Assembly: GCF_040712315.1 (NCBI RefSeq)
Contig: NC_134015.1
Location: 16,803,614 to 16,867,613, forward strand
DNA: 64,000 nucleotides
Origin: Castanea sativa
Taxonomy: Eukaryota > Streptophyta > Magnoliopsida > Fagales > Fagaceae
Direction of reading: 5' to 3'
Every line of letters begins with the position of its first letter. The stretch's first letter is position 1. This document shows, piece by piece, positions 25,179 through 35,044 of the stretch. Under the pieces are notes generated by a model, which was not told the DNA's origin, ran no database searches, and worked only from the letters and a program-made list of their open reading frames with translations. A program made the position numbers and the translations under genes.

Positions 25179-25939
25179 ATATTCTAAGGGTTTAAGTTTC
25201 TAATAAATAATATGATTATTATACCTAACAAAAAAGTGACCCTTTCAATTTTGAGAAGGTACGGTTTTGTCAAAGTTTGACCCTATTAGTGTGTATATGT
25301 AATAAAATTACATCAGTCTCTTGACGGTTTTGTTTTGGGAGCAAACAGTCTCTTGTAGTTTGTCACCCTATTGAATTTTCTATAAAGGTGACAAAATAAT
25401 CCATGATCAAACAAAGGATTTTTATTCCCCTGAAAACCATATTCAGCATTCCATTTTATATTCTGCTAATCAAATCATAAATCATGTTATATTTTTTTTC
25501 CCTCTTGTATAATATCAGAGTTTAAAAAAAAGAAAAAGAAAAAAAGACACATGGAAATCTTAGATTCTCCAATTAAAAAAAAAAAAAAATCAACCATATA
25601 AACATGTTGATCAATAAGCTAAATACTTGGATTTCAAAACTGACTAATTTGGTTCATAAAGCCAACTTAGACCCTAAATACTATTAGACTAGTTAATCAT
25701 TTTTCTCTTATTTGTCTTAAGGAGCAAATTAACTAGTTTTGAAATGTCTTGAATCTAATAGGTCTAATACTCATAATAAGTTAATAAAATTTACTTTTAC
25801 TTAAAAAAAGTACCTATAATATGCTTTTTTGTTTTGTTTTGTTTTTTCTCTTCAATGACAAAAAGTCCCAATTAACATTTCAAACCGTCAAGATATTGAG
25901 AGGGTGAAAATAAAAGAAAAATGTAGGCATCTTTTGTAG

Positions 25940-26220
25940 GGGCAGATGGTCCCATATTTAGTGTCTTTATGGACAGGCAGGGGACCTCTAAATGAGCCCC
26001 ATGCCACTGTATTTAAGGGCCATGGCAATGTTTTCTATGCGAAAAACCAATGGCGAAACAAAGTCGCATGGATTGGACGTGAATGGAGCAAGCATTTGGT
26101 TTGGTTTATATTTATTTTGCCTCACAGACACAGTGTAGGGGGCCACACTTCTCTCTCTCTCTCATGCCTTACGTGAAAGAAAAGTGGATCTCATGTAAAC
26201 ACACTTATTTGGACCACATT
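25940..26220. other. GC-richer island of unknown origin
   Basis: This block stands out from its AT-rich surroundings and holds one open frame (25946-26176, 76 aa) without a recognisable domain, and a CT microsatellite. It may be captured or promoter-like sequence. Confidence 0.3.
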
Positions 26221-26443
26221 CAAAGTTCAAACCAAACCAAACCAAACTGAGGAATATCTGAATATGACTCTTTATTGGACTATATTTTAAAAAAGGGAAT
26301 TTTTAAAATTCAACCGACAATTTGACGAGCTCATAACCCCTTTTTTAAGAAATTAAATACATATCATGTGTTTGCTATGAGCTTTTGGCCCCTCAGTTAT
26401 TATATAGTATAGTTATCATTATTTTATATATATATATATATAT

Positions 26444-26553
26444 ATCTTTTTTTTTATTATATAATATTATAATTATTCAATTATTTCAGCTCCTTGTTAT
26501 CTTTTTTTTTATTATATAATATTATAATTATTCAATTATTTCAGCTCCTTGTT
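26444..26553. repeat. Perfect 55-bp tandem duplication
   Basis: The unit starting ATCTTTTTTTTTATTATATA and ending CAGCTCCTTGTT occurs twice with no difference (26444-26498 and 26499-26553). The identity suggests a recent slip or an assembly artefact. Confidence 0.9.
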
Positions 26554-26780
26554 TTGTTTTTAACTATTGTCATCATTATCATAATATATATATATATCTT
26601 TTTTTTTTTGGGTCATAAAAAATGATATTACTATATTAGAGTTTTTGTTTGAATCTTATAGAGGACTACTTTTTATTGGCCACGTGGCAGCACCTCACTC
26701 GCTTAATAACGCCCATTTGCATCCACTTCAGCACATATTGAGATTGACTAAAGTCAAAAAATTTCATCATTCCTTATGAA

Positions 26781-27826
26781 TAAGAGTGACCACTTTTAAC
26801 CAAGCACATTAGCTCACCTATTACCCACTTAATTTGAGTAAATCTTAACTCAACCCAATTAAAAATTTGGATTAAATGTGTAATAACTTATTGGGTAATC
26901 TAATTAAATGAGTCTAAATGGTTAAATGCACTGAATAACCAACGGATAAACCCATCTCTATTCATTTATGGCCAAAGAATGCCACTGCTCTCCATTGATC
27001 GGTTTTTTCCAACTACTTTTGTCTCCGGTGCTAGTATTGGTTTCTTCGCCAGAGACTATGCAAACGGATCATTTTGCAACGCTGTTTTGCAAGTAACAGA
27101 TCAAAGAGAGGGTCAAATTTGTAGATCTACAACATGGCTTTTTGTATAGTTTGAATTTCTGGTTTGCGTGAGTTTGATTGCTGAGAAAAACTAAAGGAAA
27201 GAGAAGAAAGAGAGATACTTTTTTATGTTATTTGGTTTTTCATGTTAGAAAGCTTATATATCTTAACAGTGATTTGCTTTTTTAGTTTTGACTAATAAGA
27301 TCTTATGATGGCAAACTGTTTTCTTTTTTCCTAATCCAATTTTATATAATTTGAAGGTGTGTGTGTGTGTGTTTTGTTTAGTTGCTGGGAAAATTTGAAG
27401 GAAAATAGAGGATAAATAGCTAATTTTTTAGTTGGTAGTGAATATGAAATTTTGGTGAAAACTCAGTTGATTTTTTTTTTCTTTATTATCAAGTTTCTTT
27501 TACTAATGAATATTGAACCATATCGTTGCTCCTAAATTGATTTTATGTTCAACCAATTAAAATTTTATCAATATGTTTATTTGATTTGGTGAGTTGAATT
27601 TTAGTCGGCTATGATTTAATTCATGAGATTTAACTTATTTTTTGTTTAAAATTGTTTTAATTTTATCATGGGTTAAATGGGTGGGCTGTGAATTAAATAG
27701 GTTGGGTAGATAATGTGTATTTAATTTATATTTAGATAGCTAACAAATGGTTAAATGGATAACTTAGTAGCCAACTCATTTATGCCAAACCCAAAATCTA
27801 TCCAATCCGCCCAATTGTCACTCCTA
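26781..27826. mobile_element. Non-autonomous hAT-like element with 8-bp target duplications
   Basis: Ends are inverted: TAAGAGTGACCA at the left and, inward from the right, TAGGAGTGACAA. CTTATGAA (26773-26780) and CTTATGGA (27827-27834) flank it, 7 of 8 identical. Sub-ends carry related Asn-poor AT-rich blocks with GGTTAAAT and TTGGGT motifs. The middle (about 26975-27240) is richer in GC and looks unlike the ends, perhaps captured sequence. No transposase frame. Confidence 0.7.
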
Positions 27827-27834
27827 CTTATGGA

Positions 27835-29097
27835 GGAAATTGAGTTTTTTGTTTTCAATATAAAAAGTTGAACACACATGCCAAAAGAAAGAAAGAAAAA
27901 AAAAAAAAGCAAGGAAAAGCTAGGGTTTGTATGGTTTTTTTAATAAATGAAAACGAAATGTATTTTGAGATTAGAAGGGAAAAACTATTTGTCAGTTTTT
28001 TTTTTGCTTTCTTTTTACCCCTAAAATGTGTTTTTAAAATTTGTTTGGCAATTTATGTTCTATTCTTGGGTTGTCTTCTATCACAATCGATAACATCCAA
28101 ACCAAGTTGTAGTGGTGATTAGTCACCAAAAAATTGTCTACTATAGAGGCGTGTCAAGAAGTCCGACCTCTCAAGACTAATTTGTCTATTTTCGGCGGAA
28201 CAAATCTTAATTAATAATTATCACCTTCAAATAAAACAAAGTTTCTTTTCACACTAGATTCATTTTTTGTAATCCTAATCGAAATGGTCGCAATGATAAA
28301 AACATCAAAAAGTATTTTTCATGTTAGATTTGAAGATACCTAGTTCAATTTTTGCATCTATTGTTAATGAATTAATCCCTACCGGAGTGACCACTAATTG
28401 GACATCGAAATCATGAAACTAAACCCACCCTAGTCCTAATTACCTATTGACTTCCGAAGCCCAAGATGGCAAGATCCACCCACGGTAAAAACACATCCCG
28501 AACTCACATATTATATTATATTAGGCGTCATTTTTAACCGTTGACCCATCAAATTGCCATGATTCTCTTCAAATCTAACATTGAAAGTAATAGTGAGAGC
28601 GCTGATGGTCAAGTGACAGGGAGGAGACCGAAAATGAAGGGATTAATAATTTTTTTATTTTTTTAAAAAAAGCCCCTCAAGATTTGAAGACTAATTACAC
28701 ATTTGTCACAAATTTGTCACTACCTATTTAGAGGCAGAAATCTAAAACTAAAAACACTATTTTTAGAGTTTTCTAAAAACAGGTTTGCACAACATTTTCA
28801 GACATCTATTTTTGACTGAAAAAGGTAGCATTTTCAGACATCTTTGGTTGTACACTGTAGCTAAGCAACAAAAAAGAATGAGTCTTGCTCCACTGATGTA
28901 GTCTACTGTAGCTATATTTTGATAGTAAATTTAGCATTTTAGTGGAATGCCTACACCAATACTAATGCTCTAATCAGAATAAATTAGGCTGTCAAGATGA
29001 ACTTTGAAACAACTTGACGTGGATGGATAAAATTCAGAGATTAATATAATTAGTTTTTGTTAGCAAAATATTTTTGATATTTTCCAAGGGACAACAT
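27835..29097. other. Intergenic, no gene recognised
   Basis: A GC-richer stretch (about 28130-28560) shows no domain in any frame. TAATGCTCTAA near 28960 resembles the right end of the PIF/Harbinger-like elements, but no matching left end was found. Confidence 0.35.
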
Positions 29098-29113
29098 TGT
29101 CAAACAATATCTT

Positions 29114-29292
29114 CTTTTTTTTGAGAAATAAAACAAAGAATTTTATTAAGAAAACCAGCTAAGTTAACTTGGATTACAGAAAGAAACTGTGATAAAACAT
29201 CCTTCATCCACACATAAAAATTTGAGATATGCACATCTTACCTGGCAAGACTATGAGTAACCTTATTTGATCATTTCTTTAGACGAGAGTAA
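29114..29292 (-). mobile_element. 5'-truncated LINE-like insertion with 16-bp target duplications
   Basis: Exact direct repeats TGTCAAACAATATCTT lie at 29098-29113 and 29293-29308. The insert starts with poly(T) on the plus strand, so the element runs on the minus strand. Its 3' end reads TTAATAAAATTCTTTG then TTTCTCAAAAAAAAG, like a plant L1 3' UTR with poly(A). No reverse transcriptase sequence is present, as expected of strong 5' truncation. Type is inferred from structure. Confidence 0.7.
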
Positions 29293-30106
29293 TGTCAAAC
29301 AATATCTTAGGTTACGGATTGACCTTTTTGCTGTATAAGGCAAGATTGTGGTCCAAAATCTAAATACGGCGCAAGCTGACTTCAATTAGCACAATCTTAC
29401 AAAAATATATTATTGACTTTCGGCAAAAATGTTTAGTGGCTATCTTAGTCAAACCACTTTTTAGGGCAGTGCAAACAAATGCTCTAATAAAAGATTTTAT
29501 CGACCCCTTTAATAAGGCTTGTTTTTCTATAAGGTTCTTTCTATAAATTTTTGGATTTTAATTAGTTCAAATTGGTAAAAAAATTTATTATCAAATAAGA
29601 AATATGAAATTGGAACTCCCACTTACACAAACAAATTAATTAATTTCTTTATTTAATGATAAAAAGTAGTAATCAATATGGAGCAAACATCATAAATTGA
29701 AATTCGATTGTATCTATAAAAAAAACAAAATGGTGATTTACCGTATAAGCAAGAATTATAATGAAAATATTACAAAATGACTCATTTGGTATTTTTATAG
29801 TTTTTTGAGAATAAAAAGGAGCTTAAAGAAAAAAAAAAAGAACATTTCAAATTTCGAGAACTAAAAATAGAGCTTAGACCAAACATATATATTATATCTT
29901 TGCCTAAGTTTTATATGCTGATTGATCCAGTCTGTCTTGCTTAATTTGATTAGAGTTCCTAGCTACTTCCAAGTATTTGTTTGAACTTTGAAGCACTCCA
30001 ACCTAGTGGGAACAAAATGATAGCATTTTGAACAAACGCACTTAACCTCGTGAAGATGAAATTTAATCAAATGTTATCTCCTTAATTTTATAATTTAAAA
30101 TATAAA

Positions 30107-30265
30107 AAGCTACTATGTCCACAACATTTTTACAATAAATCATAGAAGAAAAATTGTTATTGATTTGAATTTGAATTTAAAATTTAAATTACCTTTTATC
30201 CATCTGTAACAATTATAATTACCTATCATTTAAAATTTGTTATAAATATATTATACACGTAACAT
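30107..30265. mobile_element. Small inverted-repeat MITE, family 3, second copy
   Basis: CTATGTCCACAACATTTTTA and ACAATAAATCATAGAAGAA at the left, then CATTTAAAATTTGTTATAAA and ACGTAACATTTAT at the right, match the copy at 25.0 kb. Confidence 0.5.
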
Positions 30266-31244
30266 TTATCTAAAATATGTCAACAGGTTTATACTTTAAA
30301 AAACTATATGAAGTGACACTGTGACAGTCTTGCTCGTGCACCATTGGTCATGAGTGAAATTGGCTTTGTCAAGTTACTTGGTGACATAAAGTTAAACATG
30401 GGCCATGTTTGCTTAATTTGTCTAATCTTAATCACCGAAATTTGACCTTTAAAGTTTAAACTCCAATAGCAATTATCTTCAATTTTACTTTGATGAAAGG
30501 TCAAGAAGAACGGTGAAAGGTTAACTAAGGGTTAGTCAAGATTGGTGGTTGCTAGACGATAAGTTTATGAAAAGTAATGAGAAAAATTAGGTTAATCCAA
30601 CTCAGAAGGGGACAACAATTTCACTCCCTTTTAGAAGTTTCCTCAAATCTTGTCCCGATTTTAAATTACCCCATAATATACTTTGTGAAAGAAAAAACAA
30701 TAAGAAAAGGGTAAATCTCAAATTTTTTTAAAATGAAAAGTTAACAGATATCTTAAAAAGTATTATTTTAAGAAATATTTTTAGAAACTTATTATAAAAA
30801 AGAAAAGAAAAAATAATTGATTTTTTATATTTTTCATAAAAATAGTATCAACATTTTTTCTAAAATAATTTATTAACAATTACATTTAAAGTACTCATTA
30901 ATAGAACCTAAAAAAAATAACAAATTTTATCTTTTGATTATGTATGAGCCGTATTATAATTAGTTGAATGCATGATTGTTGTAACCCTACTTGACACCAT
31001 ATAGACATGAATGCCTCGCATAAACAACATGCAACTTTTTCTTCATATGAATTTCAATTCTTACTTTCATCGCCATTAAGTAAATGATGAACTAGAAACA
31101 TATGGGAAAGTGTTGCATTGTTCTTGATTGCAAGAAGATGAAGTTTAAGAAAAAGATTATTGGAATTTAATTTTTTCTACGGTTTGGCTTAAATAAATCA
31201 ATCATGATAAAAAAAAAAGAGTGTCATTTGTACTTTCCTAAGAG

Positions 31245-31283
31245 CAAATAAAGTTTTTTTTTTTTTGGTAAACAAATAAAGTT
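31245..31283 (-). repeat. Micro-insert (17 bp) between 11-bp direct repeats
   Basis: CAAATAAAGTT occurs at 31245-31255 and 31273-31283; the insert is a run of T followed by GGTAAA. Confidence 0.65.
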
Positions 31284-31923
31284 GTTTCTTTGACTTGAAA
31301 GTTGAAACATATATATAGCCCTAAAAGAGTGTGCGCCTCGTAATAGGCACCATAGATGCTAGTGCCTGAAGAACTTTTGAGTTTTGAAGCTTCTGCTTTA
31401 TTTATACTAATCATATATAGTTATTTACAACACTTTTTTCCCATGTGATGGTTGCATGTAAGAATCATAAGAATGTTTGACTTTTGCATTAGGTGATTAA
31501 TCTTAAACCCTAAGCATATATCATATATATGTTTACCACTTATCAAGTTTGGTAGGGAAGCACGTGACATTTACTAAGGTAAAAACCCATAACAAAGAAC
31601 ATTGAAATCATTACAACACTGTTTTGGATGAATAAAATCATTAAAAATTATGACGTTAATAATTTATTAACAACAAGAATTAATCTATCAAAGCTTTATT
31701 GATAGATACTATTTACAATTTGGAATGTACCTAATGAATCCTAGATCCCTTTACTGTCGAGATCCAGTATATCTTGAATGGACAGATTTGGGGTGAGCAA
31801 TAATTTTTTTTCATTAAAAAAAATGATTTTGACATTAGTTTGAAACGTATACGCCATTAGGTTCCAAAAAGAAAATTTAAAAGGTTTTGGAATAAATCTG
31901 GTAAGATTCAATGAATTGATAAA

Positions 31924-31963
31924 GATCTCACCTTATTACAAAAAAAAAAAAAAAGGACCTCAC
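31924..31963 (+). repeat. Micro-insert (24 bp) between 8-bp direct repeats
   Basis: GATCTCAC and GACCTCAC flank CTTATTAC followed by a run of A and GG. The short repeat makes this one of the weaker cases. Confidence 0.45.
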
Positions 31964-32140
31964 AATATAATTAGTCACTTCATTTGCTAGACCTTCTATT
32001 GGTAAAAGCTAAAAAAAACTGTACCCCAATTTTTTTCTTCTTTCTTTTGTGCTGAGAATCTGAGCTATAGACTTTCAAATTGTATGTGGTTTATACGAAG
32101 AAAAAATTATATCATAAGGTAATCAAATAATTTGACTAGT

Positions 32141-32201
32141 AGATTCCAGTTAACTTAATTGGTAAAGTTTTTTATAGTTAAATGAGAGATATAAAGTTCA
32201 C
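32141..32201 (+). mobile_element. SINE family 2, 5' fragment
   Basis: CCAGTTAACTTAATTGGTAAAG followed by a decayed B-box region (GAGAGATATAAAGTTCA) matches the first third of the SINE at 21739. The body and tail are missing. Confidence 0.5.
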
Positions 32202-32700
32202 TAATATAGATAGCATATTTATAGAATCATATCGTATCGTTTTTATTTTATTTTATAGATTCTCAAATTGATTTTGTTTTCTACATTTTTTCTCCTTCCT
32301 TCTTGTGTGTTATATAAAGCCATACCCCCTTGTTGTTATGGCTCCACATAGAAAATGACCATTCAGAAGAAAAAGGTTCTTGTCCCATTAATTAAAGGTT
32401 AAATCATTTTCTTAAGCAATGTCAACCTCACTCAAAAATTCGATATCTTTCATCTTTCGCACGTGTGATTCTGCGAAGAAAATAATCACAAATATATATA
32501 TAGTTACACATAATGGAAGCAAAGTTCAGAACGATTTCTTTTTGTTGGATCCTACAAAGTGATTTGCATTTGGACCACAGCATTAGATCTGCAAAGCCTC
32601 AATGTATTTAAGAAGTTATATATGATTGAGACTTTACATTCAATGTTGTTGACCAATTTCTTTGTGCTTTTCCCCCCACTTGTTTGCAAAATTAAAATTC

Positions 32701-32742
32701 TGGTTCCTATCATTTTTTTTTGAGAATTGGTTCCTATCATTT
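32701..32742 (-). repeat. Micro-insert (12 bp) between 15-bp direct repeats
   Basis: TGGTTCCTATCATTT occurs exactly at 32701-32715 and 32728-32742. The insert TTTTTTGAGAAT is, on the minus strand, ATTCTC plus poly(A). Confidence 0.75.
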
Positions 32743-33802
32743 GATTATCACTACTCCTACTAAAACTATAATGAAACCAAATATATTCAATGAAGTAAGT
32801 AGTATGTTTCTGTCTCCATACTTTGATTCCTTTATGGTCATAAATTTTTAGAAATAAAAGCTTTCATCAGATGGTAGAAAATCACACCAAATAACTTGAG
32901 GAACCACTTATAAATGCTCAAAATTTTTATTTACGCTCATTCAGTGTCATTTATTGCATTTGGTGGATCCTAATTCCTAGGCCCGTAGCTAAATAATGCA
33001 TTATATGCTGCATATGACACCTTCACCCAACCTTGCCAGAATTTCTCTCATAATCTCTTATTGTTTAATACTATAAAGAATTAAATAGTTGCTTGTGGGG
33101 TTTATCATCTCAGATAACAATGAGATAGGCAATATAGTAGAGCAATCATTATTTTCAGCCCAAACTGGTCTGTTTAACATTTGGGCTACCAAAATTAGGG
33201 ACAGGCCTCAATATTTCTTGTTGCTTGAGAAGTCACCGTAGGGGATAGGCTCAGGTCTTCATGTTGAAGATTCAAACTTGAATTTTTTTTGGTGAATTTA
33301 ATTAGCTTTGTATTGGCTTATTCATAATTTCACATGTCCTGATGTCCCTATCTATACTTGTTACTTGGTTATAATAATATACATTTAATCTTAATTAATT
33401 ATACGTTTTGCACTCGACAAAATAGTTTAAAGGTACTTTATAGGTTCGGGAAGTTTTTAAGCCCAAGTCAAATCAAGAGCAGTTTCAAGAAGGGGTAAAA
33501 AAAACAGAAGAGAACCAATTTCAATTGTGCTATGATTATCAAGTTAAGGTTGGATTGAGGTGTCTTTATCCAAACCTAATTTGTTGGCATCGCTTGTCAC
33601 TTTACAAGTATTTTACTGGAAAATATCTTTTTTTATTTTTATTTTTATTTTTAGGTTGATAGGTTCACTTCTCACTATATATGTGATATCTTAGTCACCA
33701 CACTATTAACTACTTTACTAAAAAAACATAACCTAAATAGCTTGAATGACTCGCTATTATAGGTCAAGTCTTAATATGTAGTTACAACAAATGTAGGTTT
33801 TC

Positions 33803-33851
33803 AATATTAAATAACTTAACTCTTCATCAAAAAATATTAAATAACTTAACT
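33803..33851 (+). repeat. Micro-insert (11 bp) between 19-bp direct repeats
   Basis: AATATTAAATAACTTAACT occurs exactly at 33803-33821 and 33833-33851, flanking CTTCATCAAAA. It is the cleanest case in the window. Confidence 0.8.
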
Positions 33852-34522
33852 TGTAAACATTCACGAAAGTAAAGGCTTAGAGAAATGGGGATGGCTACGT
33901 TTCATTTTTGCACTGGACACGATACAATACGAACACGTGTTTAAAACTCTGCATCGTATCGTGTCTAGTGCACAAATACACTAGATAGAAACTGTATCTT
34001 TATAAGTCCAATAGACCTTTAATGGACTCCAAACAATAGGGAAAAGTACAAGTCAATTTACATGCTAAATTACTGTTTTCAAAATTTGTTAAAGGATGAT
34101 TCACGATTTAGGAGAAGACTTCCCACACTGTATAATCCTTTGTTAATTTCGTACCAAAGTTAAAGATTAATAGTAGCAAGTAGCAATTTTTGAAAAAAAA
34201 AAAAAAAAACAAGTGGGCTATAGGAATAGGGCAAAAAACTTTTCTCTGATAACATACTTTTATCCTATTGCAAAGCATATATAATAGCATGACTCAATTT
34301 TCATCAACATTAGTAGTAAAAGTATAATCACAGTTTTTGCACACTTTGTTGGTAAATTGGTATGGTAATGCACAAGTAACAAAACCATAGCCTCTAATTT
34401 AGTTTTGTTATGAAACAAAAAGAGAAAATCAACCTGCCATAGCTTACCATTCATAATCCATCAAGGCACACTCCGGCTCATTATACATAATGAAGAAGCA
34501 TAGGCCCAAGGCCCATATTCAT

Positions 34523-34745
34523 GCTAGGACTAGAATGAAAATACCAAATAAAAAAGAGGGTCAAACCTGTCATTTCACAGGGAACAAAATATGCCACCTC
34601 ATATTGGCTCAATTTTCTTTTCTTTTCTTCAACTTCAATAGTAAAGTAAAACTAAGAATTTCCAAGCTAGGACTGAAATTTAGAATACAAAAAATCAAAC
34701 AAGGGTCAAACCCGTCATTTCTGGCAAAACAAAATAACAACCTCA
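34523..34745 (+). repeat. Duplicated module in the Alba gene promoter
   Basis: Two related blocks about 143 bp apart (about 34523-34601 and 34666-34745) share in order GCTAGGACT, GGGTCAAACC(T/C)GTCATTT, AACAAAATA and ACCTCA, separated by diverged spacers. It reads as an old local direct duplication upstream of the core promoter. Confidence 0.55.
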
Positions 34746-34833
34746 CAGAGCATAACGGCCTCTCTCTTTCTCTCTCTCTCTTCTGTTTTTAGAATTCCAA
34801 CTGCCCAAACGGGTTCAGCCACTAATAATTGGC

Positions 34834-34885
34834 CACGTGTATCGACCCCATAGGCCCCACCACCCACACTCGCGCCCTATATAAA
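34834..34885 (+). promoter_or_regulatory. Core promoter of the Alba gene: G-box and TATA box
   Basis: A G-box core CACGTG sits at 34834-34839 within GCCACGTGTATCG, and a good TATA box TATATAAA at 34878-34885. The predicted start of transcription is near 34910-34920, giving a leader of about 130 bases rich in GA before the ATG at 35045. The G-box suggests bZIP or bHLH input; this is inference from the motif only. Confidence 0.6.
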
Positions 34886-35044
34886 CCTCCCCTCCAAGGC
34901 ATTAACGGCCTCACCTACTTTTGCGATCCAAAAACCCAATAATTTCCCGCTCTGAAAGAAAAGTGAGAGAGAAAGTGCGAGAGAAAATTTTCAGATAACA
35001 CAGAGAAAAAACCACAAACAAACTAAGAAACTAACAACATAGCA

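Larger units (their letters stand above)
30266..34522. other. Intergenic, repeat-poor apart from micro-inserts
   Basis: Holds four micro-inserts (31245, 31924, 32701, 33803) and a SINE fragment (32141). Near 33912-33975 there are two inverted stretches of a GATACGATGCAG-like motif (ACACGATACAATACG and CATCGTATCGTGTC). No gene was recognised. Confidence 0.4.

Noticed and set aside
28720..28970. Third Harbinger-like element
   Set aside because: The right end TAATGCTCTAA fits, but no matching left end or TTA/TAA partner was found.
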